DNA of 64,000 nucleotides from Labilithrix sp. (GTDB lineage: Bacteria; Myxococcota; Polyangia; Polyangiales; Polyangiaceae): NCBI GenBank assembly GCA_028287035.1, contig JAQBQL010000232.1, forward strand, positions 1-64,000, read 5' to 3'. Position numbers and translations under genes: made by a program. The notes under the pieces were generated by a model. That model was not told the DNA's origin and searched no databases. It worked only from the letters and a program-made list of their open reading frames with translations. The first letter of the stretch is position 1. Each line of letters starts with the position of its first letter. Positions 1-8,891 of the stretch are shown here, one piece after another.

Positions 1-1040
1 GTCGCTGGGGGCGGCGCGGCTCGCGGCGCGGGCGTCGCGTCGCCGAGCTCGCTCGGCACCTCGTCGTCCCCGAGCTGCGCGGCCGGGGCATTTGCCCGTA
101 CCGCGCCCGACTCCATCGCGACGACCGCGGCGCGGCGCTCGGCCAGGAGCTCGGCCGCGACCTGCTCGACCCACGCCGCGACCTCGCGCACCGGCGCTGC
201 TGGCAGCGCCGCCGCGAGCGCGTCGGCGAAGTCGAGGGCGCTCGCGAATCGCGCGTGTGGCGCGCGCTCGAGGGCCCGCAGCACGACCGCATCGACCTCG
301 GGCGTCAGCGCCGCGAGCGAGCTCGGCGCCGGGATCGGCAGCGAGAGCACCGCCGCGACCGTCCCGGCCACCGTGTCGCTCGCGAACAGCGGCCGTGCGG
401 TGAGGGCTTCCCACAGCACCACGCCTGCCGCGAACACGTCGGCGCGCGCGTCGACCTCCGCCGCGCGGAGCTGCTCGGGCGCCACGTACGCGAGCTTGCC
501 CTTCACCTGACCGTTCTCGGTGGTCTCCTGCACGCGTCCGAGCGCCTTCGCCACGCCGAAGTCGAGCACGCGCGCGACGCCATCGACGCCCACCATGACG
601 TTCTGGGGAGACACGTCGCGATGAACGAGACGGAGCGGCGCCCCTCGCTCGTCGGTCGCCTCGTGCGCCGCATGGAGCCCGTGCAGCATCCCCACCATGA
701 TCGCGCTCACGATGCGTGGCGGCGCGGGCCGCCCCGAACGCCGCAGGAGCGCGGCGAGCGTGTCACCGATCACGAGGTCCATGACGAGGTGGAGGTCGTC
801 GCCCTCCTCGAGGATGTCGATGACGCTGACCACGTTCGGGTGCACCACCCGCATGGCGAGCCGCGCCTCGTCGGCGAACATGGCGCGCCCGCGCCCGCGC
901 TCGGCGACCGACGGATGCAGCCGCTTCAGCGCGACCGGCCGGGAGAGCCCGCCGGCCACGAGGCGCGCGAGATACACCGTGGCCATGCCGCCGCGGCCGA
1001 TCGCGCCGTGCACCTCGTAACGACCGACCCGCTCCGCCAT
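1..1040 (-). CDS. Ser/Thr protein kinase (Hanks type), 3' end cut by window edge
   Basis: Reading the minus strand from the ATG at 1040 gives an open frame that runs off the left edge, about 346 codons. The N-terminus [25 protein letters not shown] is a kinase glycine loop, and it is followed by the [13 protein letters not shown] lysine strand, a catalytic loop [10 protein letters not shown], a DFGVAKAL metal-binding motif and an APEQL activation segment. This is a cytoplasmic eukaryote-type kinase domain of the class abundant in myxobacteria, probably followed by a variable C-terminal region of which only an Ala/Pro-rich start is seen. The gene begins 4 bases after the stop of the LamG lipoprotein gene, so the two are probably co-transcribed. 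Substrate unknown. Confidence 0.9.
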   Translation of the reverse strand, partial: MAERVGRYEVHGAIGRGGMATVYLARLVAGGLSRPVALKRLHPSVAERGRGRAMFADEARLAMRVVHPNVVSVIDILEEGDDLHLVMDLVIGDTLAALLRRSGRPAPPRIVSAIMVGMLHGLHAAHEATDERGAPLRLVHRDVSPQNVMVGVDGVARVLDFGVAKALGRVQETTENGQVKGKLAYVAPEQLRAAEVDARADVFAAGVVLWEALTARPLFASDTVAGTVAAVLSLPIPAPSSLAALTPEVDAVVLRALERAPHARFASALDFADALAAALPAAPVREVAAWVEQVAAELLAERRAAVVAMESGAVRANAPAAQLGDDEVPSELGDATPAPRAAPPPA

Positions 1041-1044
1041 CGGT

Positions 1045-1917
1045 TCAGAGACCGGCGCCGACGCGGTGGTGCTCGGCGATGCGCGCGGGCTCGAGCGCAC
1101 GGTCGTAGATCGCGAGCTCGTCGACCGCGCCGGCGAAGAACCCGAACGCGGCGGGCGCGCTCCCGACGACGAATGCCGAGCTGCTGTCGACGAGATCCGG
1201 GGGCGAGGGCGTCTCCTGCGCGAGGACGCCATCGACGAAGAGGCGAAACGTCGTCTTGTCGTAGGTGACGACGGCGTGGAACCAGACCCCGGCGGTCAGC
1301 GCCTGCCGGTGCAGGAAATCGGTGTGGTCGTCGATGATCCGCTCGGCCACGATCCCGAGCGCGTTCTCCACGACGAGCGTGTAGCCCTGGCGGCCCTTCG
1401 CGTCGTTCACGTCGCGATTGAAGATCCGCGAGTACGCGTCGGTGATGACGTCGGGGCGCGCCCAGATCTCGATGCTGTACGCGGCCTGGAGCGGAAACGA
1501 GAAGACGTTGCCGAACGAGACGCTGCCGCTCGTACCGTCGAGGAGGAGCGCGCCGTTTGGATCGCGCGCCAGCGCTCCGGGCTTCCCGAGCGTCGCGCCG
1601 CCGGCGAGCACGCCGCGGATCGCGATGCCGGTCTCGCTCACGACCTGCGATGCGCCCGCGGCCTCGCCGAACCGATAGTACGCGGTGGGCTTGTCGGCCA
1701 TGACCGCGTCCCGGTACGGCGAGGGCAGCGGCGCGACGTCGGCACCCGCCTCGGGCGGACCGGAGACGCTCGTGTCGGCCTCCGCGTCGACGGCAGGGCC
1801 CGCGTCATCCGCGACGCGCTCGCCCCGCGTGTACGGGTCGAGCGAGATGAGGGAGCACGCGGCCGCGCTTCCCGACAAGAGGAGCGCAGCCCCGACAGAG
1901 GCAGCACGGCAACGCAT
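1045..1917 (-). CDS. LamG/concanavalin-like lipoprotein
   Basis: This 290-residue protein starts with a lipoprotein signal (MRCRAASVGAALLLSGSAAAC, lipid-attachment Cys 21) followed by an Asp/Pro/Ala-rich linker. From about residue 70 it has a LamG-like jelly-roll domain: AYYRFGEAAG near its start, then YSIEIWARPD, WFHAVVTYD, FRLFVDGVL and AIYDRALEPARIAEHH near the end. This is the classic pattern of concanavalin/laminin-G domains in secreted myxobacterial proteins. It is likely surface-anchored and binds carbohydrate or protein; no catalytic residues are apparent. It lies immediately upstream of the kinase gene on the same strand with a 4-base gap. Confidence 0.85.
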   Translation of the reverse strand: MRCRAASVGAALLLSGSAAACSLISLDPYTRGERVADDAGPAVDAEADTSVSGPPEAGADVAPLPSPYRDAVMADKPTAYYRFGEAAGASQVVSETGIAIRGVLAGGATLGKPGALARDPNGALLLDGTSGSVSFGNVFSFPLQAAYSIEIWARPDVITDAYSRIFNRDVNDAKGRQGYTLVVENALGIVAERIIDDHTDFLHRQALTAGVWFHAVVTYDKTTFRLFVDGVLAQETPSPPDLVDSSSAFVVGSAPAAFGFFAGAVDELAIYDRALEPARIAEHHRVGAGL

Positions 1918-1981
1918 CCTGGCGCGGTCAGTCTAGCGCGAGCGGCGCCAGGCCTGAACGATTGCCGCCAGATCTCGTAGG

Positions 1982-3355
1982 ATGGACGCGATGCGCGCCG
2001 AGGAAGCTGCGACCGAGCTCGACGCCGACGAGGCGGAAGGCGCGAGCCTCGCGGGCGCCTACCTCGTGCACCAGGCCCACGGCAGCCTCGAGGTGCTGCC
2101 GCTGGTGCCCGGCGCGACGCTCGTGATCGGGCGCGGCGCCGAGGCCGACATCCGCGTCGACAGCCCGAAGGCGTCGCGGCGCCACGCGCAGGTGACGCTC
2201 TCGTCGGGCCACGTCCTCGTCGAGGATCTCGGGAGCCGCAACGGCACGCGGGTCGGCGCCGAGATCCTCAGGTCGGCGGTGCGGGCGGCGCGGAGCGGCG
2301 AGACCGTGCAGGTCGGCCCGCTCGAGCTGCTGGTGGCGCGCGCCGATCGGGCGCTCACCTACCAGAGCGCCGCGCCCGCCCCCGACGACCGCAACGACGA
2401 CGGCATCAGCGCGGGCGACGCGGTGATCGTCGCCGATGCCGCCATGACGAAGCTGTTCAAGGTCATTCGGCGCGTGGCGGTCGCGAACGCGGTCGTCCTC
2501 GTGCGCGGCGAGACCGGCGCCGGCAAGGAGATCGTCGCGGCCCGGCTCCACGCGGAGAGCGCGCGCGCCGACGGTCCGTACGTTCGCGTGAGCTGCGCCT
2601 CCATCCCGGGCCCCCTCCTCGAGAGCGAGCTGTTCGGTCACGAGCGTGGCGCGTTCACGGGCGCGGATCGCCGCCGGATCGGCTGGTTCGAGGCCGCGAG
2701 CGGCGGCACCCTGCTCCTCGACGAGATCGGCGAGCTGCCGCTCGAGCTGCAGGCGAAGCTGCTGCGCGTGCTGGAGGAGCGGGCCATCTCGCGTGTCGGC
2801 GGCACGCAGACCATCCCGGTCGACGTGCGGGTGATCTGCGCGACGCACCGCGATCTCGAGGCGATGGTCGCGGCCGGAACGTTCCGCCAGGACCTCTACT
2901 TCCGGCTCACCACCTTCATCCTCGAGGTGCCGCCGCTCCGCGAGCGACGCGGGGAGATCCTGCTCCTTGCCGACATGTTCGCGCGTCGCTTCGCGAGGAG
3001 CGCGGGCGTGGCGCCGCCTCGGCTCACCCCCGACGCGGTGGCGCTGCTCCACGCCCATCCCTGGCCGGGCAACGTGCGCGAGCTCCGGAATGCCATCGAG
3101 CACGGCGTGGTGATGGCGGACGGCGGCGCCATCGAGGCCGCGCACCTTCCCCGCTCGGTGGGCGGCGGCGCGCTGGCCGCGGCGGGCGCGCCCCCGTCGT
3201 CGTCGGGGCTCCGTGACCGCATGGAGGAGGTCGAGCGGGCCGCGCTGGTCGCTGCGCTCGCCGCGGAGAACGGCAATCGCACCCGTGCCGCGAGCCGCCT
3301 TTCCATGTCGCGCCGCGCCGTCATCTACAAGATGATCAAGTACGGCCTGCGCTGA
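1982..3355 (+). CDS. FHA-domain sigma-54 dependent activator (AAA+, Fis HTH)
   Basis: This 457-residue regulator has three parts. Residues ~35-110 form an FHA phosphothreonine-binding domain ([29 protein letters not shown]). Residues ~140-390 form the sigma-54 AAA+ domain, with Walker A GETGAGKE near residue 176, the sigma-54 contact loop GAFTGA near residue 223, and Walker [13 protein letters not shown]. The C-terminus is a Fis-type helix-turn-helix ([25 protein letters not shown]). FHA-type activators respond to Ser/Thr kinases instead of two-component phosphorylation, so the neighbouring kinase is a plausible input, though that link is inference. The start at 1982 has no strong Shine-Dalgarno sequence. 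Confidence 0.93.
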   Translation: MDAMRAEEAATELDADEAEGASLAGAYLVHQAHGSLEVLPLVPGATLVIGRGAEADIRVDSPKASRRHAQVTLSSGHVLVEDLGSRNGTRVGAEILRSAVRAARSGETVQVGPLELLVARADRALTYQSAAPAPDDRNDDGISAGDAVIVADAAMTKLFKVIRRVAVANAVVLVRGETGAGKEIVAARLHAESARADGPYVRVSCASIPGPLLESELFGHERGAFTGADRRRIGWFEAASGGTLLLDEIGELPLELQAKLLRVLEERAISRVGGTQTIPVDVRVICATHRDLEAMVAAGTFRQDLYFRLTTFILEVPPLRERRGEILLLADMFARRFARSAGVAPPRLTPDAVALLHAHPWPGNVRELRNAIEHGVVMADGGAIEAAHLPRSVGGGALAAAGAPPSSSGLRDRMEEVERAALVAALAAENGNRTRAASRLSMSRRAVIYKMIKYGLR

Positions 3356-3505
3356 ACCGTGCACGCCTCCGGCAAGGGGCGTACGGAACGTGCACACCGC
3401 GTTTGCCGCATATTCGAGGGGCGCGGCGCGGTCGCCGTACGATGCGTACACCCCAGGATCGCCGCTCACCCACGCGTTTTGCCGGCGATGCGCAGGGTCG
3501 GGTGG

Positions 3506-3522
3506 TTGGCCGGCGCGTTGCA
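3506..3522 (+). promoter_or_regulatory. possible sigma-54 (-24/-12) promoter
   Basis: TTGGC at 3506-3510 and TTGCA at 3518-3522 match the -24 and -12 elements with the exact 7-base spacing of the sigma-54 consensus. It sits just before the GH16 gene and right after a sigma-54 activator gene. Against it, the predicted transcription start (about 12 bases downstream) would fall at the start codon, beyond the good ribosome-binding site, so it may be chance. Confidence 0.25.
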
Positions 3523-3535
3523 ATGTGGAGGTCCC

Positions 3536-4891
3536 ATGCAACTCTCACAGACCGTGCTCTTCGCGATGACGGCGGCGCTCACGACCGCGGTGGGCTGCTC
3601 GAGCCAGACCCAGGGCGATGCCGCAGAGACCTCCACGGCGGGCTACACGACGGCGGTCCCGACCGGGTCGGGGCACCCGATCGTGGGCCTCGCCGGCAAG
3701 TGCCTCGACGTGAGCGGGGGCTCCTCGGTGGACGGCGCCAGGGTGCAGCTCTGGAGGTGCAACGGCACGAACGCGCAGCGCTGGACCCTGCTCGACGGAC
3801 AGATCGTGTCCGGCACCGGCAAGTGCCTCGACGTGAGCGGCGGCAGCTCCGCCGACGGGACGCTCGTGCAGCTCTACGAATGCAATGGCTTCCACGCCGC
3901 GCAGCAGTGGTCGCGCGTCGGCGATACGCTGCGGACGCAGGCCGGGAAGTGCCTCGACGTGAGCGGCAGCAATCCTGACGACGGGACGCAGGTCCTCGTG
4001 TGGAGCTGCAACGGCGGCGACAACCAGAAGTGGTCAGGCCCGGGCGCCACGCCGCCTGCTGCGGGCGGGAGCGGGCCGCGCAGCGCGTGGGTGCCGGACG
4101 GGTACGTGCAGGTGTTCGGCGACGAGTTCGACGGGGCGAGCCTCGACACGTCGAAGTGGTGGACGCGTTACGTCTATTCCGACGGAACGCTCGATCGCCT
4201 GAACGACGAGCAGCAGCGTTATCGCGAGAATGGCAATCACGTGATGACCGGAAGCACGCTGAAGCTCACCGCAAAGAAGGTCGGGGGCGATTACGAATCA
4301 GGCATGATTCGCTCGAAGACCATCGTGAAGTATGGATACTTCGAGGCGCGCGTGAAGATGCCGGGGGCCGTCGGCATGTGGCCGGCGTTCTGGCTGAACG
4401 GCGAGTCCGGAGGCTGGCCGCCCGAGATCGACATCTTCGAGTTCGTGAACAACGGAGTCGAGGACCGCGCGACGATGCTGCACACGGGCGTCGTCGGCCA
4501 TGGCGCGCAGGGCTCGGCGTTCCTCTCGGCGGACCCGAATTTCAACAAGCAGTGGACGTTCTGGAATGCCCCCTACGCATTCCCGGACGCGTTCCACACC
4601 ATCGCGTGCCTGTGGGACGAGACCAGCGCCACCACCTACGTCGACGGCGCCCCGATCGTGAGCCGCGGCTACCGGTGGGTCCATGACGACGGCAGCGACG
4701 GCGGCTATGCCCACGTGCTCCTGAATCTCGCGGTGGGCGGCGAGTGGGCGGGCCGGCATGGCATCGACGACAGCGCGTTCCCGCAGGGCCTCGAGATCGA
4801 CTACGTCCGCGTCTACCAGGCGCCCGGCAAGCTCGATCGCACGACCAGCACGATTGGCCACGATCTCTGCCCGTCCGGCGGAGGCTGCTGA
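3536..4891 (+). CDS. secreted GH16 glycoside hydrolase with ricin-type lectin domain
   Basis: The ATG at 3536 follows a GGAGG site and yields 451 residues starting with an export signal (LFAMTAALTTAVGC, a possible lipoprotein site). Residues ~45-170 are a ricin-B/CBM13 lectin domain with three repeats, each carrying GKCLDVSG and ending in QRW, QQW or QKW. Residues ~190-445 are a GH16 beta-jelly-roll with the catalytic EIDIFE motif (E297 nucleophile, D299, E302 acid/base). GH16 enzymes cleave beta-1,3/1,4-glucans, laminarin, agar or similar; the exact substrate cannot be told. A role in outside-cell polysaccharide digestion is likely. The frame is open further upstream but without a signal peptide, so those starts are rejected. 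Confidence 0.93.
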   Translation: MQLSQTVLFAMTAALTTAVGCSSQTQGDAAETSTAGYTTAVPTGSGHPIVGLAGKCLDVSGGSSVDGARVQLWRCNGTNAQRWTLLDGQIVSGTGKCLDVSGGSSADGTLVQLYECNGFHAAQQWSRVGDTLRTQAGKCLDVSGSNPDDGTQVLVWSCNGGDNQKWSGPGATPPAAGGSGPRSAWVPDGYVQVFGDEFDGASLDTSKWWTRYVYSDGTLDRLNDEQQRYRENGNHVMTGSTLKLTAKKVGGDYESGMIRSKTIVKYGYFEARVKMPGAVGMWPAFWLNGESGGWPPEIDIFEFVNNGVEDRATMLHTGVVGHGAQGSAFLSADPNFNKQWTFWNAPYAFPDAFHTIACLWDETSATTYVDGAPIVSRGYRWVHDDGSDGGYAHVLLNLAVGGEWAGRHGIDDSAFPQGLEIDYVRVYQAPGKLDRTTSTIGHDLCPSGGGC

Positions 4892-4924
4892 GCGCCTGCG
4901 GCGCCTCGGCGGGCCGGGGGGGCG

Positions 4925-5153
4925 GAATCGTTCGGATCCCTCACGGTCTCCCGCCGAAGCGCCATGCCCCGAGCCCCTGAATTCGTTCGGATCCCCCACC
5001 AATCCCGTGACGCGGCAGCAGGTCGTGAGGGATCCGAACGACTTCAGCCCCCCGCGGACCACCCCACCGCGCCAACTCGTTAGGGGTCCGAACGACTTCC
5101 GCGCCCGCGGCACCACCCCACACGCGGCAACTCGTGAGGGATCCGAACGACTT
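4925..5153. repeat. array of five copies of a ~55-bp repeat between convergent genes
   Basis: A ~22-bp core, GTGAGGGATCCGAACGACTT with TC in front, occurs at 5023, 5077 and 5132 in direct orientation and at 4925-4946 and 4980-5001 inverted, always 54-55 bases apart. The filler between copies is also partly conserved (C-rich, with CGCGG and CCACCCCAC). The array lies between the ends of the GH16 and methyltransferase genes. The same unit recurs at 10.7 kb. It may be a REP-like or termination-related element. Confidence 0.85.
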
Positions 5154-5162
5154 TCCGCCCCC

Positions 5163-5810
5163 TCACATCGCGAGGACACGCGCGGTTCGCGTGGTGCGCG
5201 CCTCGAGCTCGAACGGCGTCGGCACCTCGTAGCGGGCGAGCTCACGGGCGCGGCGCGGCGCATACGGCCTTCCGGAGTCCGCGGTGAGCACCGGAATCCG
5301 CGCCGCCAGCCGCCGGAACCAGCGACGGAAACGCGCCGACGGTCCCGGCTCGTACCAGACGTCGCCCGCGAGCAGCAGGTCGATCTCCTCGAGCCGCTGA
5401 CCGACCACGTCCTCGCACGTGACCTCGACGTCGACGCCGTTCGCGCGAGCATTGAGCCGGGTCACGACCCGCGCGAAGGGATCGATGTCGCACGCGCGCA
5501 CCGAAGCCGCCCCGGCGCGCGCCGCCGCCATCGCCACGAGCCCGCCCCCGCACGCGAAATCCAGCACGCGCTTGCCGCGCACCGTGTCCGGGTGATCGAG
5601 AAGGTAGCGCGCGAGCGCCTGCCCCCCGGCCCACGGCACGCACCAGAAGGGCACGTCGGCATCGTCGTCACCGAGCCACCGCGCCACCTCGAACCAGACC
5701 GGCGTGACGGCCTCGGCGCGGTGCACGCGCAGCTCGGGCACGAGCGGCACCGCAGCGAGACCCGTGTGCTCGAGCACGAAGGCGAGCCGCCGCTCGTCGT
5801 CCACGCTCAT
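5163..5810 (-). CDS. SAM-dependent methyltransferase (ETFB-lysine/PrmA-like)
   Basis: From the ATG at 5810, which overlaps the stop of the upstream gene by ATGA, the product is 215 residues. It has a class I SAM-binding motif VLDFACGGGLVAMAAARAG, an acidic strand end VRACDIDPFA, and DLLLAGDVWYEP as the motif IV region. The layout resembles the small protein-lysine methyltransferases of the ETF-beta/PrmA group, which modify proteins in the cytoplasm; the substrate is unknown. It is the last gene of a translationally coupled three-gene operon with a MoxR ATPase and a VWA/HExxH protein, so those are the obvious candidate partners. Confidence 0.82.
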   Translation of the reverse strand: MSVDDERRLAFVLEHTGLAAVPLVPELRVHRAEAVTPVWFEVARWLGDDDADVPFWCVPWAGGQALARYLLDHPDTVRGKRVLDFACGGGLVAMAAARAGAASVRACDIDPFARVVTRLNARANGVDVEVTCEDVVGQRLEEIDLLLAGDVWYEPGPSARFRRWFRRLAARIPVLTADSGRPYAPRRARELARYEVPTPFELEARTTRTARVLAM

Positions 5811-7498
5811 GCCCTCTTGCGACGCAGCCGTACGACCCGCCCGAAGCGCGCCGGCACCCGAGGCGCGCTGCCGGTCAGCACCCAGAGCACGTCCGTCCCT
5901 CGCGGGGCTACCTCCGGCGCCGGACCGTGTCCGTCCGTGAAGTAGACCACGAGGTCGGGCCGCACCTTGCGGAGCTCGGCAGGCGAGAGCGGCGGGCGCA
6001 GATCGGTGCCGCCCCGCCCGTGCACGCGCACGAGACCGGCGCCGTCGGCGAGCCACTCGCGCTTCCGGATCTCGTCGTCGCACTGCACGCACGCGACACG
6101 AACCTGACCCCGCACGAGCCGCGCGAGCTCGGCCGACACCTGCGCGAGCTCACCGGTGGTCATGGACGCGGACGTGTCCACGACCGCCATCACGATCGGC
6201 CGCCTCCTCCGGGTCCGCTTGCCCGGTGACACGCCGAGCTTGTCGGGCAGCCGCCGGCTCGGGTACGTCCGCGTGCTCGTGCGGACGGCGAGCCCGCGCG
6301 CCAGCATGCGAAGGAGCTCGTTCCACGCGAGCGTCCCCGCAGCGCCGCCCGCGAGCTCCTCGATCGCGAGTCCCCCGCCGGCCAGCATCCGCCGCGTATC
6401 CGCGTCGAGCGCCGGGCCAACCCGCGCTGCCGCCGCCTCGAGCGCCTCGCGCGGGCTCCGCGGCCCGATCGCATAGTGGTCGTGCGCGCGCGGGCGCGCC
6501 GCGAGCGGGCGAACGATGCGGTGCTTCGCAAACGGCCGCGCCCGCGCCGACCACTCCGACGCGTGCTTCTTCCGGCGCGCGAGGCGCGCGTAGCGCTCGT
6601 GCGTCGACTCGCGCGGCGGCAGCCCGAGCTCGTCGATGGTGACCGGGTCGGGCAGATCGTAGGGAATCCACTCGTTGGCAGTCGCCTCGCACGCGAGCGT
6701 CCACGACGTCGCCCCCGCCGCGTCGGGCGGCGGATGCAGGTGGTCGAAGAGGACGTGGTGCACCTCGTGGAGGAGGACGCCCATCCGCTGCTCGACGGTG
6801 AGCCCCAGCACGAAGACAGGCGCGTAGAAGAGCGCCACCTCCCCGGCGACCGTGATGCCGACCGCCATCGTGGCGACCGTCGCGTCCTCGACGATCCGCG
6901 CCGCGTCGAGGAGCGCCCAGTGGAAGGGACGGTCGAGCATGAGCCCGCGGACCGCCTCGTCGAGCGCGGCTCGCGCGGCGCTCGACCCTCCCGGCTCCCC
7001 CCGCCTCCCCTCGTCGAGATCCACGGCCGGCACCACGCCTTCCGGCACGAGCTCGCGCGGGAGCCACTGCCCGTTGGGCAGCGCGCCGGTCTCCGGTGAC
7101 CAGCCCCACGCCGCGAGCCGCGCCTCGGCGGGCGCCCAGCCATGCTGCACGAGCTGCCGCCACACGCTCTTCGCGATGCCGCGGCGCGCGCCGTCCTCGC
7201 GAGCCGCGACGACGAGCTCCCGCGCCTGCTCCTCGGTGAACCAGCCGGGCGAGCTCACCCCGGCTTCACGGACGCACGCGAGCGGGCCCTCGGCCTCCAC
7301 CCAGCGCGATGCGAGATCGTGGATCTCCGCGTCCGAGTACTCGCGCCCCGCGCGCTCCTTCGCGAGGCGCGCGAGCGCTCGCCGGGCGACCGGCCGCGGG
7401 TCGAGCCGCTCGGCGAGGGCTTCCAGCACGGCCCACGCGGCCTCGCGAAGCTCCGGCTCCGGAATGCCGATCCGCAGCAGCTCGTCCAGCATCGTCAC
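5807..7498 (-). CDS. VWA-like protein with HExxH metallopeptidase-type domain (DUF2201-like)
   Basis: A 563-residue protein. Around residue 245 it carries LLHEVHHVLFDH, an HExxH zinc motif, within a putative metallopeptidase-like domain. The C-terminal third begins IVMAVVDTSASMT, a MIDAS metal site (DxSxS) of a von Willebrand A fold, and includes VYFTDGHGPAP. This matches the DUF2201-type proteins paired with MoxR AAA+ ATPases. In MoxR-VWA pairs the ATPase remodels or loads metal into a target and the VWA protein acts as adaptor. The start at 7498 overlaps the MoxR stop by 4 bases, and its own stop overlaps the methyltransferase start, implying tight stoichiometric coupling. Confidence 0.85.
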   Translation of the reverse strand: MTMLDELLRIGIPEPELREAAWAVLEALAERLDPRPVARRALARLAKERAGREYSDAEIHDLASRWVEAEGPLACVREAGVSSPGWFTEEQARELVVAAREDGARRGIAKSVWRQLVQHGWAPAEARLAAWGWSPETGALPNGQWLPRELVPEGVVPAVDLDEGRRGEPGGSSAARAALDEAVRGLMLDRPFHWALLDAARIVEDATVATMAVGITVAGEVALFYAPVFVLGLTVEQRMGVLLHEVHHVLFDHLHPPPDAAGATSWTLACEATANEWIPYDLPDPVTIDELGLPPRESTHERYARLARRKKHASEWSARARPFAKHRIVRPLAARPRAHDHYAIGPRSPREALEAAAARVGPALDADTRRMLAGGGLAIEELAGGAAGTLAWNELLRMLARGLAVRTSTRTYPSRRLPDKLGVSPGKRTRRRRPIVMAVVDTSASMTTGELAQVSAELARLVRGQVRVACVQCDDEIRKREWLADGAGLVRVHGRGGTDLRPPLSPAELRKVRPDLVVYFTDGHGPAPEVAPRGTDVLWVLTGSAPRVPARFGRVVRLRRKRA

Positions 7499-8484
7499 GG
7501 CTCGACGAGGCGCTCGCCGAGCCGCCGCGCGAGATCGGGCGGCACGACGTGGAGGATCTCGCGGAGTCCCGCGCGCGTCGCCGCGACCCGCAGCGCCGCC
7601 TTGCCCGCCTCCTCGTCGAGGAGACGCGTGAGCCCGTCGAGGACGTCGCGAATGACGTCGAGGCGCCGCTCCTCGGTGAGCTTCCGCATCGCCTCGAGGT
7701 GCCGGCGCGGATCACGCAAGATCTCGCTGGGCCCAGGCGTCAGCGCCGCGCGCGAACGCATCTCGAGGAGGAGCGCCTGCGCCGGAATGGCCCCGAGCAC
7801 GGTCCGTAGCGCCTCCTCGAGCTCGTCGGCATTCGACCCCCGCGCGAGCGCCGCCGCGACGATCTTCCCGGCGAACGTCCACGTGCGCGGCGGGTGGCTG
7901 TCGAACGCCTGCCGGTAGCGCTCGACGAAGCTCACGACCACCTCGGGCACGCCGCTCGTTCGCGCCCACGCGAGCCATGCCGCGCGGTCCGGCTCGACAT
8001 GAACGGTCACGAACCGCGACGCGAGCGCCTCGTCGATCTCGTCGACGTCATACCCGGTCTCCGGCGGGTTCACGCAGGCGACGAGGAAGCACCCCGTCGG
8101 CAATCGGTACTCGTTCAGCCGCCGCGTGGTGAGGAGCTGGAGGCACGGCTGGCGTACGCTCCGGTCGCAACGATTCAGCTCCTCGAGCACGAGCACCGTG
8201 GGCTCCGCGGCGTCCGATGGTGGCAGCGTGGCCGGCGGTGCGAAGCGCGTCGTCCCGCGCTCGATGTAGGGAATGCCGGTCAGATCGGTCGCCTCCAGCA
8301 GCGACAGATCGAGCACGTACGGCCGCACGCCTCGTTCACGCGCCCAGCCTTCGAGGAACTCGCTCTTCCCGATCCCGTGCCGCCCCACCAGTAGCGCCGG
8401 CAGCTCGGCGTCACGCGCGAGATCGAGCAGCCGCCCGAGCTTGGGCCCGAGGGGCGTGGCCTTCCGGGCAGCGTCGTCCGCCAT
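7495..8484 (-). CDS. MoxR-family AAA+ ATPase
   Basis: A 329-residue ATPase with Walker A GRHGIGKS at residues 34-41, Walker B TVLVLEELNRC at about 97-105, and a sensor strand GCFLVACVNPPE. This is the MoxR layout, a chaperone-like ATPase working with VWA-domain partners. It is the first gene of the operon with the VWA/HExxH protein and the methyltransferase (4-base overlaps at both joints). The start is at 8484; a 100-base gap separates it from the divergent small gene at 8585, which must hold both promoters. The client protein is unknown. Confidence 0.88.
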   Translation of the reverse strand: MADDAARKATPLGPKLGRLLDLARDAELPALLVGRHGIGKSEFLEGWARERGVRPYVLDLSLLEATDLTGIPYIERGTTRFAPPATLPPSDAAEPTVLVLEELNRCDRSVRQPCLQLLTTRRLNEYRLPTGCFLVACVNPPETGYDVDEIDEALASRFVTVHVEPDRAAWLAWARTSGVPEVVVSFVERYRQAFDSHPPRTWTFAGKIVAAALARGSNADELEEALRTVLGAIPAQALLLEMRSRAALTPGPSEILRDPRRHLEAMRKLTEERRLDVIRDVLDGLTRLLDEEAGKAALRVAATRAGLREILHVVPPDLARRLGERLVEP

Positions 8485-8584
8485 CGTTCCAGGCTAGCGC
8501 GACGACGCCGGGGCCGTCGGGCCGCTCGCGAGGGCGCTGCGCGGGACGCTTGACCGCGCCCGGCGTCGCGCTCCTACTAGCCTC

Positions 8585-8851
8585 GTGACCAGCAAGCGCG
8601 TGCCGGGCGGCGTCGTGCACGAGCTCCCGGCCGATCTGCGTGAGGCGCTGGTGGGGAGCTCGACCACGCTCGTCGCGTGGAGCGACATCAGCCCGCTGGC
8701 GCGGAACGAGTTCATCTGCTGGGTCGAGGACGCGAAGCAGCCCGCCACGCGAGAGCGCCGCATCCGGCGGACCCAGGAGCAGCTCGACGAAGGCAAGCGC
8801 CGCCCGTGCTGCTGGCCCGGCTGCAAGCACCGCGAGCGTACCGGACGCTGA
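8585..8851 (+). CDS. YdeI/OmdA-type small protein
   Basis: An 88-residue protein from a GTG start. The core SPLARNEFICWVEDAKQPATRERRI followed by GKRRPCCWPGC is the typical C-terminal signature of the YdeI/OmpD-associated (OmdA) family, whose biochemical role is poorly defined; some members have been linked to bacteriocin protection. The protein is shorter than the usual ~200 residues, so this is a stand-alone C-terminal module. It stands alone between the MoxR operon (divergent) and the ABC-F gene (41 bases downstream, same strand). Confidence 0.75.
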   Translation: MTSKRVPGGVVHELPADLREALVGSSTTLVAWSDISPLARNEFICWVEDAKQPATRERRIRRTQEQLDEGKRRPCCWPGCKHRERTGR

Positions 8852-8891
8852 GCGCAGCTCCGCCGCGAAAAGCTGCTAGAGGGCTGCCACG

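Noticed and set aside
4925..5153. CRISPR array
   Set aside because: Units are ~55 bases apart and occur in both orientations; the intervening sequence is itself conserved instead of unique, and no cas genes are near.
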